The position numbers and the translations under genes are program-made. 64,000 nucleotides of DNA from an uncultured Acidimicrobiales bacterium (GTDB lineage: Bacteria; Actinomycetota; Acidimicrobiia; Acidimicrobiales; SZUA-35): positions 1-64,000 of the forward strand of contig CALJSB010000053.1 of assembly GCA_937976305.1 (NCBI GenBank), in the 5' to 3' direction. Position 1 is the first letter of the stretch. Each line of letters starts with the position of its first letter. Positions 17,081 through 25,272 of this stretch are shown piece by piece. The notes beneath the pieces are model-generated. The model saw only the letters and a program-made list of their open reading frames with translations. It was not told the DNA's origin and did no database searches.

Positions 17081-19027
17081 GTGATCTCGGTCAGCGGTTT
17101 GGCGAAGGCATACGGCGGGCGAACGCTGTTTCAAAACGTGACGTTTCGGCTCACCAACGGCCGACGGATTGCACTTGTTGGCGGGAACGGTGTTGGCAAG
17201 ACGACAATTCTCGAGATCGTCGTCGGTCTACGAGAAGCCGACACCGGTGATGTGTCGATTCAGAAAGACACGCGGGTCGGCTATCTCCCACAGGAGCTCC
17301 TCGACTCATGGGAGGGTTCGGTTCTCGACGAGGTGATGCGAGGCGCCGATCACATCCTCGAGATTCAAGACAAGCTCCGTGAGCTCGAAGCTGAACTCGC
17401 CTCTGGCGACCCCGATGTGATGGAGCGCTACGGCGCCCTCCAAAGCCAGTTCGAGCAGCTCGGCGGCTACCAACTCGAAGCCGAAGCTCGCAGCATCCTG
17501 GGTGGTCTTGGCTTCACCACCGAAGACATGGACCGCAAGCTCGCTGAGATGTCCGGTGGCTGGCAAATGCGAGCCGCTCTCGCTCGGTTGCTGCTGCAGC
17601 GACCAGACGTTCTCGTGCTCGATGAGCCCACCAACCATCTCGACGTCGACTCAGTGCTGTGGCTCGAACAACAACTCGCTGCGTTTCCCGGAGCGTTGCT
17701 GTTCGTATCGCACGATCGTGACTTCATCGACGCCGTTGCCGAGCGAGTGGTCGAGGTCGCTCGCCAGACCGCAGCCGAATACGTCGGTGGCTTTGCCGAA
17801 TTCGTGGTGTTGCGTGAGGAGCGCATACGCATGGCCGAGGCCGAGGCTGCCAATCAGGCTCGCAAGGTCGCACACGTCGAAGCGTTCATCGAGCGCTTCC
17901 GCTACAAGGCGACAAAGGCTCGACAAGTGCAGTCGCGGATCAAGACCCTCGAGAAGCTCGAGACCATCGAGGTGCCCGAGATCGAGGAGCTCAAGCTCAA
18001 CTTCTCGTTTCCAGAACCCCGACGTTCGTCGCGGGTCGTCGTCGAGATCGACAATGCCGACATCGGCTACGGCGACGAAGCGCCTGTTGTCACCGGAGCA
18101 AATCTGGTCGTCGAGCGAGGGCAGAAGGTCGGCTTGATTGGTCCCAACGGGGCAGGCAAGTCAACGGTGCTCAAGGCCGTGCTCGGCGAGTTGAAGCCGT
18201 CGACCGGATCGGTCACCATCGGCAACAACGTCGACGTTGCCTACTTCGCCCAGCACCAAGTTGATGCTCTCGACCTGTCGAAAACCGTCGAGCAAGAGTT
18301 CCGCATGAAGGTGGGAGAACAGCCCAAGAACCGCAACTACCGAACGGTCCTCGGTTCGTTCGGGTTCTCCGGTGATGCAGTCGAACGCCGAGTGGCCGAT
18401 CTGTCTGGTGGCGAACGAACTCGGTTGGCGCTGGCCGAAACGATGTGCAACCCGGTCAACCTGCTCATCCTCGACGAACCGACAAACCACCTCGACATCC
18501 CGAGCTGCGACGTGCTCGAGGATGCCTTGTCGGTCTACCCCGGCACGGTGCTTCTCGTCAGCCACGATCGCTACCTGGTGCGCAACACGGTCGAGTCGCT
18601 TGTCGAGGTGCGCGACGGCAAGGTCACGCAGTACCTCGACGTCGAGGAGCACATTCTCAATCCGCAGAACGTCACGGCATCGACGTCTTCCCGCACGTCA
18701 ACCCAGGACTCGAAGAGTTCGCAGGGGCCGGGGGCCAACAAGGCCATCAGTCGAAAGGAAGAGAAGCGACGCGAGGCGGAGGGACGGCAGGCAAAGTCGA
18801 AGCGGACGAAGGATCTTCGCAAACGGGTTGAGCGCCTCGAACGTCAAGCGATGCGGGCCGAAGACGTCGTCACCGCTCTCGAACAACAGCTGGCCGACCC
18901 GGCGGCCTACGAGGACCCCGATGAGATGAAGCAACTGCTCGCCACACACGAGACGGCCAAAGCCAAAGCAGCCGACCTGGTGAGCGAGTGGGAAGAGGCG
19001 GTCGAACGCCTCGACGACGCCAGCTGA
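17081..19027 (+). CDS. ABC-F family ATP-binding protein (ribosome-associated type)
   Basis: 648 residues, GTG start. Two ABC domains and no transmembrane segments. Domain 1 has GGNGVGKTT (about 33-41), MSGGWQMRAALARLLLQ and LVLDEPTNHLD. Domain 2 has GPNGAGKST, LSGGERTRLALAETM and LLILDEPTNHLD. The interdomain linker is charged and helical (ANQARKVAHVEAFIERFRYK), as in ABC-F proteins that act in the ribosomal E site. A Lys/Arg-rich coiled-coil tail (about 560-645) resembles Uup-type C-termini. Family members act in translation or antibiotic resistance; which applies here cannot be told. Confidence 0.92.
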   Translation: MISVSGLAKAYGGRTLFQNVTFRLTNGRRIALVGGNGVGKTTILEIVVGLREADTGDVSIQKDTRVGYLPQELLDSWEGSVLDEVMRGADHILEIQDKLRELEAELASGDPDVMERYGALQSQFEQLGGYQLEAEARSILGGLGFTTEDMDRKLAEMSGGWQMRAALARLLLQRPDVLVLDEPTNHLDVDSVLWLEQQLAAFPGALLFVSHDRDFIDAVAERVVEVARQTAAEYVGGFAEFVVLREERIRMAEAEAANQARKVAHVEAFIERFRYKATKARQVQSRIKTLEKLETIEVPEIEELKLNFSFPEPRRSSRVVVEIDNADIGYGDEAPVVTGANLVVERGQKVGLIGPNGAGKSTVLKAVLGELKPSTGSVTIGNNVDVAYFAQHQVDALDLSKTVEQEFRMKVGEQPKNRNYRTVLGSFGFSGDAVERRVADLSGGERTRLALAETMCNPVNLLILDEPTNHLDIPSCDVLEDALSVYPGTVLLVSHDRYLVRNTVESLVEVRDGKVTQYLDVEEHILNPQNVTASTSSRTSTQDSKSSQGPGANKAISRKEEKRREAEGRQAKSKRTKDLRKRVERLERQAMRAEDVVTALEQQLADPAAYEDPDEMKQLLATHETAKAKAADLVSEWEEAVERLDDAS

Positions 19028-19028
19028 A

Positions 19029-21563
19029 TCAGTCGCTCAGCATGCGGGCGTTGTTGATCAGCCCAATGTGGCTGTAGGCCTGCGGAATGTTGCCGAGTGC
19101 ACGTTGGTGGCCGGCGTCGTACTCCTCAGCCATCAGGCCGGTGGCGCCCACGAGACCAACGAGATCGTTGAACAGTTCGAGTGCATCGTCTCGACGGCCG
19201 GTAAGAGCGAGGGAGTCGATGAGCCAGGAGGTCATCATGTTGAAGCCGCCTTCTCGCCCGGGAAGGCCATCGTCTTCGAGGTATCGGTAGACCGTTGGTC
19301 CGTCGCGCAGCTCTCGTTCGATGGCAGCCACGGTTGAAACGAATCGCTCGTCCTCGGCGTCGACCAAACCCCAGAGACCGATGGCCAAGACCGAGGCGTC
19401 GAGATCCTGGCCGTCGTAGGCGGCGGTGAAGCTCCCTCGCTCGGCGTTCCAGCCGTTGGTCAAGACGTCCTCTGCGATCTGATCACGAAGTTCGACCCAC
19501 GCCGCCGGTTCGCGGTCGAGGAACTGATCGGCAATCGCGATGGCACGATCGACGGTGACCCAGCACATCACCTTTGAGTACACGTGATGGCGAGGGGGTT
19601 TGCGAATCTCCCAGATGCCGTGATCGGGCTCTGCCCAACGTCGTGAGACGGCGAGAACCATCGCCTCGACGAGGCGCCAATGTTCGGCCGAAAGCGCTTC
19701 GCCGCGGGAGAGCAGTTGGTGAACGAGATCGACCACGGGGCCGAACACGTCGAGCTGGACCTGACCGTCTGCCGCGTTGCCGACGCGCACAGGGCGAGAA
19801 CCCCCGTAGCCCGGGAGCTCAGCGATCTCGGCCTCTGGTGGCAGGTGGCGGCCGGTGACGTTGTAGAGCGGCGCAAGTCGCTCGGGGTCGCTGCGGGTCT
19901 CGAGAATGCCGAGCACCCAGTCGAGGTAGGCCATTCCTTCAGCGTGTGAGTTCAGATTGGCAAGGGCCGATGCTGAAAGCGCTCCATCTCGAAGCCAGCA
20001 ATAGCGGTAGTCCCAGTTGCGGACACCGCCGAGATGTTCGGGCAGGCTCGTTGTGGCGGCGGCGAGTATGGCGCCGGTGGGCCCGTGGCAGAGCCCCTTG
20101 AGCGTGATCGCTGAGCGTGTGACCAGTTCGCGCTCGAGATGCGGCACCTCGAGCCGTTCGGCCCAGCTCCGCCAAAATCGTTCAGTGTCCTCGCGGCGGT
20201 CGGCCTCGCTTCGGGCGTCTACACGCAGCGTGCCAGTGCCACTCCGAAGCTCGAGAGCGACGCTGCCACCGTCGAGCGTGATTCGGCCGCACGCCGTTTG
20301 GTGGATGCCGTCCTGCACGATCTCCCAGCTCACTTCGGGAGCCCGGAGCACCATGAGATCTGCGGTGCCCATCACGACAACGCCCTCGTCGCGCACCTCG
20401 AGCTGGGTGGGCACGCGGCCAAAGTCGATACGAGGGGCGAACTCGATGACCGCTTCGCCGTGACCTTCGAGCAAACGAATCAGGTCGGAGCGGCCCGCAA
20501 GCCGTTGGCTGCGGCCGCTCGAAACATCGAGGTAGTCCGTCACACGAAAGTCAGCGAACTTCGTCTCGAGCACCATCGACTGGCTGCGGTATTTCTGTTC
20601 GACTGCGGTGGAGCCATCAGCAGGTGCCACCGAAAAGAAGCCAGCGGACGGGCCGCCCAACAGCTCAGCGAAGACAGCGGCGGAGTCGATCCGAGGAGCA
20701 CACAGCCAGCTCACGCGTGCCTCGGGTGTCATGATCGCTGCGGTCCGCAGATCGGACAGCATCGAATGGTCCTGGATCGGTGTGAGTCCTGACCCTTGAA
20801 GCCACTCGCTGCGCAGCTCGGAGATGAGGGCCAAGACTTGAGCGACCGTGTCGGTGTCTTTGACCCGGAAGCGAGCAGCCGTCTGGCCCTCGCCCACCTT
20901 CACACCAACGTCAGGGCCGGCGAGGCTCTTGAATCCGTCCTCGTCGGTGACGTCGTCGCCGAGGAACAGCACCGCAGATGCGCCGACCTGTGAACGAATG
21001 GTGTCGAGGGCCCAACCCTTGTTGGTTTCGATGACGGACATCTCGATGATGTCGTGGCCGTTGCGGGTGTGGATGTCGTCCCACCCCGCAGGACCGCGCA
21101 CGACTTCGTCGCGAGCGACCTGCTTTGTCTCGTCGTCCATGCCTCGAAGGTGGAACGTGACACCGGCAGGCTTCTCTTCGACGAGAGCGTCGTATTTGTC
21201 GCCGAGCTCTTTCACCGCTTGGGTGAGGCGTTGGCGAATCTCGAGCAGTTCAGGACTGAGCTGTGAGGCAAATCCCAGATCGAACTCGCTGCCGTGAGAG
21301 CCGACAAGGCGAATCTCTTCGGGTAAGCGGGACAGGGTGGCGAGGTCACGCAAGCTGCGCCCGGAGATAAGCGTCACATGGGTGTTGCCGAGTTCGGCCA
21401 GGCTGCGCATGGCCGCGACGGAGTCGCGGTTTGCTCTGGCGTCCATTGGTTTGTCGACCAGGGGAGCAACGGTGCCGTCGAAGTCGCAAGCAACGAGGAG
21501 GGTGGGGACCCGCGCCAATTGCCGTATGCCTTCGCCTAGGTCGCCCAGGTTGTCGCTCGTCAT
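19029..21563 (-). CDS. Fused trehalose-6-phosphate phosphatase and GH15 glycoside hydrolase
   Basis: 844 residues from the ATG at 21563; a TTG ten codons earlier is possible. Residues 1-250 are an OtsB-type HAD phosphatase: CDFDGTVAPL nucleophile loop, TLISGRSLRDL, and FLGDDVTDEDGF. From about 270 to the end is a GH15 trehalase/glucoamylase-like enzyme with VRNWDYRYCWLRDGALSAS, a substrate-side segment FNMMTSWLIDSLALTG, and a late LMAEEYDAGHQRALGNIPQAYSH block, where a catalytic base is expected. The first half would make trehalose from trehalose-6-phosphate; the second half could hydrolyse trehalose or another alpha-glucoside. It has no signal peptide, so it should be cytoplasmic. No otsA or treS is adjacent. 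Confidence 0.88.
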   Translation of the reverse strand: MTSDNLGDLGEGIRQLARVPTLLVACDFDGTVAPLVDKPMDARANRDSVAAMRSLAELGNTHVTLISGRSLRDLATLSRLPEEIRLVGSHGSEFDLGFASQLSPELLEIRQRLTQAVKELGDKYDALVEEKPAGVTFHLRGMDDETKQVARDEVVRGPAGWDDIHTRNGHDIIEMSVIETNKGWALDTIRSQVGASAVLFLGDDVTDEDGFKSLAGPDVGVKVGEGQTAARFRVKDTDTVAQVLALISELRSEWLQGSGLTPIQDHSMLSDLRTAAIMTPEARVSWLCAPRIDSAAVFAELLGGPSAGFFSVAPADGSTAVEQKYRSQSMVLETKFADFRVTDYLDVSSGRSQRLAGRSDLIRLLEGHGEAVIEFAPRIDFGRVPTQLEVRDEGVVVMGTADLMVLRAPEVSWEIVQDGIHQTACGRITLDGGSVALELRSGTGTLRVDARSEADRREDTERFWRSWAERLEVPHLERELVTRSAITLKGLCHGPTGAILAAATTSLPEHLGGVRNWDYRYCWLRDGALSASALANLNSHAEGMAYLDWVLGILETRSDPERLAPLYNVTGRHLPPEAEIAELPGYGGSRPVRVGNAADGQVQLDVFGPVVDLVHQLLSRGEALSAEHWRLVEAMVLAVSRRWAEPDHGIWEIRKPPRHHVYSKVMCWVTVDRAIAIADQFLDREPAAWVELRDQIAEDVLTNGWNAERGSFTAAYDGQDLDASVLAIGLWGLVDAEDERFVSTVAAIERELRDGPTVYRYLEDDGLPGREGGFNMMTSWLIDSLALTGRRDDALELFNDLVGLVGATGLMAEEYDAGHQRALGNIPQAYSHIGLINNARMLSD

Positions 21564-21688
21564 TGAAAGGTCTTCCTCGCTGAGGTTGGCCAATTTACCC
21601 CGTGGTCACTCCCAAAAGGAGCGCACGAGGTAGTTCTCAATCGGCGTCAGCGATGCGTCCCTGAGCGCGGCATGAGAGGCTTGGATCC

Positions 21689-21937
21689 ATGTGCCGCAAC
21701 ATCACCATTCTCCGTGGTCTCGAACCCGCAGCGACAGAGGAAGAGATCGAAGCTGCAGCGCGGCAATATGTGCGCAAGATCAGTGGGATTCGAGAGCCGA
21801 GTGCTGCCACATCAGAGCCGTTCGAAGCCGCCGTTCGGTCGATCGCGGAAGCGTCGGCTGCAGTCCTCGAGCAGCTGCCACCACGCAAAGTGGTGCCGAA
21901 AAGTGAGCCGCCGCTGCGTCGGATCAGCCGCCGGTGA
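21689..21937 (+). CDS. DUF2277 family small protein
   Basis: 82 residues. The start MCRNITILRGLEPAATEEEI and the AARQYVRKISG segment are the conserved core of DUF2277, and the basic tail (PLRRISRR) is also usual. The family resembles a small helical DNA/RNA-binding-like protein, but I know of no assigned function. It is a single + strand gene between two minus-strand units, ending next to the P450 stop. Confidence 0.88.
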   Translation: MCRNITILRGLEPAATEEEIEAAARQYVRKISGIREPSAATSEPFEAAVRSIAEASAAVLEQLPPRKVVPKSEPPLRRISRR

Positions 21938-23224
21938 TCAGCTGACGGTGATCGGGCACACCTCGAGACCACGCAGTACCAGACGGTTGCGATACACCCG
22001 ATCGCCGGCGTCATCGATCTTCGAGAACCGTCGAAGCAAGCCCGCAAACACCTCTTGACCCTCAACCTTCGCGAGATTGGCGCCGAGGCAATAGTGGATG
22101 CCTGATCCGAAGCTCATGACGGGCTCGGCTGGGTTGGGTCCGTGATAGCGGGCGATGTCGAAGTCGTCTGGGCGCTCGTACTTGGCGGGATCGTGGTTGG
22201 CCGCTCCGAGAAGTGTGAGGACACGGTCGCCCTCCTCGAACCTCAGCCCGGCAACCTCGGCAGGTTCGAGACACGCTCGGCCATCGAGCTGCACGGGCGA
22301 GTCGTATCGGAGGATCTCCTCGACCAATGACGGCACGAGTTCATGATTGGCGAACAGCTTGTCGAGTTGGTCGGGATGCTTGAGAAGCTGATGCAGACCG
22401 TTGCCGATCAAGTTGGTGGTGGTCTCGGCCCCAGCAGCAAAGAGAAGTTGGGCTGTCGCGAGGATCTCGTCGTTTGTCAGCTTGTCCTCGCCGTCGGCCG
22501 CCGCAATGAGCGCCGACAGCAAATCGTCTTCAGGGTCCTTCCGGCGAACCTCAACGAGATCGGTGAAGTAGTGCCACAGCACGGTCGAGGCTGCATCGGC
22601 CTTCTTGAGTTCCTCGAGCGATGCCGAGGGTTCGAGGGAAGCGACCACATCGGTCACTTGATCGCGGATGGTTGGCCAATCGGAATGCGGCACCCCGAGC
22701 ATCTCGGAAATCACCGACACGGGCAGCGGGAGGGCCAGGAGCTCCATAGCGTCGCCGGTTTCCGCTTCGGCTAAGTCGTCGAGGCAGCCCTCGACAAGTT
22801 CGCGAATGCGGGGACGCAGCTTCTCGACGGTTCGAGGAGTGAACGCTCTGCTCACGAGGCTTCGTTGTCGCGTGTGATCCGGCGGGTCGAGGCCGAGCAT
22901 CGACTGTGGCCGGGCTTCTTTGCGCCGTTCGAACATCTCACGTCGGTAGTTGCCGGCCTCCGATGTGTCGCTGCCAAAGGCCGAGCCAGGGCCAGCGTCG
23001 CCGTTGCCGAATCGAGGATCGCGCAGCAAGGTTCGAGAGTCGTCGTAGCGGCTCAAAATGGCGCCGCCAAAGCCGCTTACATGAACGGGGACTTCGTCGA
23101 GGAACGACTGGTAGAACGGGATGGGGTCGGCGTAGCCGTCGGGTGTGAAGAAGATCTGACCAAAGAGTTGATCGCCCCGGGCTTGCGCCTCGGGATCGAC
23201 GGTTCCATCAATGAAGTCGACCAT
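21938..23224 (-). CDS. Cytochrome P450
   Basis: 428 residues from the ATG at 23224; the in-frame extension to 23380 would enter the divergent gene and looks non-coding. Soluble bacterial class I P450. The I-helix oxygen-binding motif is LLFAAGAETTTNLIGNG, the K-helix ExxR is VEEILRYDSP, and the heme loop SFGSGIHYCLGANLA supplies the cysteine ligand. An Rxx segment (FDIARYHGPNPAEP) lies between them. Substrate and CYP family were not assigned. No ferredoxin gene is adjacent. It diverges from an LLM-class oxidoreductase with 102 bases between the starts, so the two may be co-regulated. Confidence 0.93.
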   Translation of the reverse strand: MVDFIDGTVDPEAQARGDQLFGQIFFTPDGYADPIPFYQSFLDEVPVHVSGFGGAILSRYDDSRTLLRDPRFGNGDAGPGSAFGSDTSEAGNYRREMFERRKEARPQSMLGLDPPDHTRQRSLVSRAFTPRTVEKLRPRIRELVEGCLDDLAEAETGDAMELLALPLPVSVISEMLGVPHSDWPTIRDQVTDVVASLEPSASLEELKKADAASTVLWHYFTDLVEVRRKDPEDDLLSALIAAADGEDKLTNDEILATAQLLFAAGAETTTNLIGNGLHQLLKHPDQLDKLFANHELVPSLVEEILRYDSPVQLDGRACLEPAEVAGLRFEEGDRVLTLLGAANHDPAKYERPDDFDIARYHGPNPAEPVMSFGSGIHYCLGANLAKVEGQEVFAGLLRRFSKIDDAGDRVYRNRLVLRGLEVCPITVS

Positions 23225-23326
23225 GTCTGCACCGTAGAGCCTCCCACGCTGGCGAACCCAACAGCCATGCGTGCCCGTCGACTGGCGCATTGGTTCCCGA
23301 TGCCCGGGATGAGGCAGGCTGACACC

Positions 23327-24226
23327 ATGAAGATCCGCATTGGCTATGGGCTCGGTACGAGAACGACAACGAATGACCAAGAACGTTTTGGAGCGCTCGT
23401 TGATGGGCTCGAGCGGAACGAATTCGACTCGCTGTGGCTGTCAGAACGGCTGAGTGGTGACTGTCCCGACCCCATGATGGGCATGGCCTTCGCGTGCGGG
23501 CGCACGAAGAAGCTGAAGGTTGGCATGTCGGTGTTGGTCCTGCCGGGCCGCAACCCGGTCGTGTTGGCCAAGTCGATCGCGAGTCTCGACCGGTTGTCGA
23601 ATGGCCGAGTGCTGCCAGCCTTCGGGCTCGGCGTCGCCAATGCAGCCGAACATCAAGCTTTTGGTGTCGATCGTAAGGACCGAGGTGGCTGGTTCAACGA
23701 GGCGCTTCCACTGATGCGGCGCTTGTGGACCGAGGACAATGTGAGCCACGAAGGCAAGAGGTTCAGCATCTCTGATGTAACCATCCGGCCAAGGTCGGTT
23801 CAGGATCCGCTCGAGGTGTGGCTCGGAGGAATCGCGCCGCTCGAACTCAAGCGAGTGGGTCGACATGGCGACGGCTGGTTGCCATCGTTCTGCACGCCGG
23901 GTCAAGTGGCTGAGGCTCGCACGGTGATCGAGCAGATTGCTGATGAGAACGAGCGCGAGATCGAAGATGAGCACTACGGCGCCCTCATCCCGTACCGCAA
24001 CGTTGATGAGCCGTTGAGCGAGGCCTTCCAGACCATTCTGGCGACTCGGAATCCCGACGCCGATCCGAACGACATCATCCCGACCAAAGACGGGCTCGAA
24101 GCTGTCGTGAACCGCTTCATCGACGAGGGCTTTTCAAAGTTCGTGTTGATCCCCACCGGCGAGCCGCCGAGCTGGGACGACGAACTCGACGAGGTCGTCA
24201 CCCTCGTCAAACACCTCGAGAACTAA
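23327..24226 (+). CDS. LLM-class (luciferase-like) oxidoreductase, probably F420-dependent
   Basis: 299 residues from the ATG at 23327 (MKIRIGYGLGTRTTTND). The frame is open back to 22865, but that part lies over the P450 gene and is not needed. TIM-barrel luciferase-like features: ALVDGLERNEFDSLWLSERL, VGMSVLVLPGRNPVVLAKSI, LDRLSNGRVLPAFGLGVANA and the C-terminal FIDEGFSKFVLIP. The sequence resembles actinobacterial F420-dependent members more than FMN monooxygenases, but the cofactor is inferred. It diverges from a P450 and converges with an ornithine-cyclodeaminase homologue (4-base overlap). Confidence 0.88.
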   Translation: MKIRIGYGLGTRTTTNDQERFGALVDGLERNEFDSLWLSERLSGDCPDPMMGMAFACGRTKKLKVGMSVLVLPGRNPVVLAKSIASLDRLSNGRVLPAFGLGVANAAEHQAFGVDRKDRGGWFNEALPLMRRLWTEDNVSHEGKRFSISDVTIRPRSVQDPLEVWLGGIAPLELKRVGRHGDGWLPSFCTPGQVAEARTVIEQIADENEREIEDEHYGALIPYRNVDEPLSEAFQTILATRNPDADPNDIIPTKDGLEAVVNRFIDEGFSKFVLIPTGEPPSWDDELDEVVTLVKHLEN

Positions 24227-25272
24227 CGACCCAACTCGTAGGGGTCGTAGGGGTCGGCGGTGAAGTCTTGGAGTTCGACGTCGGTGCCAACGCCGACCCG
24301 CGTCGCATGATCGAGCGCAAGCTCCGCAGCAATGCGATCTTCGACGGCCCACCCAGTCGAATCGAAGACGGTGAGACCACCGGCCAACTTTTCGGCCAAT
24401 TCCGGCTCCTTGCTCAACTCGATGATGGTCGGGCCCAATTCGTCTCGCTCCAGCCGCTGGGCTTCACCTTCGATCAAACATTGGTCGACATCGTCAGGAA
24501 TCACAACAGCTCGCCGCACGAGTTCGGCCGGAAGTTCGACCTTGCCGGGAAAGTCAGCCCCAACTGCGTTGACGTGCAGGTCAGGTCGATGCGGTCCGTC
24601 CGGAAGGACGCTGCCGACGCCCGGTTCGACCGATGTCGCCGTACACACGAGATCGACGTGGCTCAGGGCGTCTTTGAGTTGATCAGCGTGAACCGGTCGC
24701 AGGGCTACCTGATCCCGAACACTCTCTGGTAGCCGAGATCGGAGGCTGGCTTGCACCACGTCGTCGGTATCGAAGATCAATACTTGTTCGATTGGCCTCA
24801 CCCGGCTGACGGCGTGGATCTGGCTGACCGCCTGCGCCCCGCAGCCGATCATCAGCATGGTCGTGGCATCCACTGGAGCGAGTAGCCGGGTGGCCAAGGC
24901 AGAAGCCGCCCCAGTGCGGAGCGCAGTGAGGAGTGTTGCGTCAGTGATGGCGAGCAGCCTGCCCGTTGTTGCGTCGTGCAATGTGGTGGTGGCCATCACG
25001 CTCGGAAGCTTGTTGACAGTCGGATTTTCCGGGTGGTACCCGACCACTTTCATGGCGATGCGTTCGCCCTCTTCCATTGAGGGCATCCACTCGAGCAAAC
25101 CGAACTGGGGCTCGTCGTAGGAGAAGCCGGTGCGTGTGATCGTGCTCACGGACTTATCATCGAACTCAGCGAAGCTGCGGCGCAGCCGCTCGGTCATTTC
25201 GTCCATGAGCTGATCGAGCCCAACGTCGGCCACGATGGCACGCAGCGCGTTGGTGTCGAGCAACGTGGTCAT
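24223..25272 (-). CDS. Ornithine cyclodeaminase / mu-crystallin family protein
   Basis: 349 residues. Family features: an N-terminal substrate domain with GERIAMKVVGYHPENP, then DATLLTALRTGAASALA, and a Rossmann NAD(P) segment TTMLMIGCGAQAVSQIHA near residue 135. The adenine-ribose aspartate falls in VLIFDTDD, and HVNAVGADFPGKVELP follows. The family includes ornithine cyclodeaminase, alanine dehydrogenase and ketimine or opine-type reductases; the right member cannot be chosen from sequence alone. The ATG overlaps the stop of the NHL-repeat gene upstream (ATGA), so the two are co-translated. Confidence 0.86.
   Translation of the reverse strand: MTTLLDTNALRAIVADVGLDQLMDEMTERLRRSFAEFDDKSVSTITRTGFSYDEPQFGLLEWMPSMEEGERIAMKVVGYHPENPTVNKLPSVMATTTLHDATTGRLLAITDATLLTALRTGAASALATRLLAPVDATTMLMIGCGAQAVSQIHAVSRVRPIEQVLIFDTDDVVQASLRSRLPESVRDQVALRPVHADQLKDALSHVDLVCTATSVEPGVGSVLPDGPHRPDLHVNAVGADFPGKVELPAELVRRAVVIPDDVDQCLIEGEAQRLERDELGPTIIELSKEPELAEKLAGGLTVFDSTGWAVEDRIAAELALDHATRVGVGTDVELQDFTADPYDPYELGR

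Noticed and set aside
22865-23326. N-terminal extension of the LLM oxidoreductase frame
   Set aside because: It runs over the divergent P450 gene and its promoter spacer. The family N-terminus begins at 23327.
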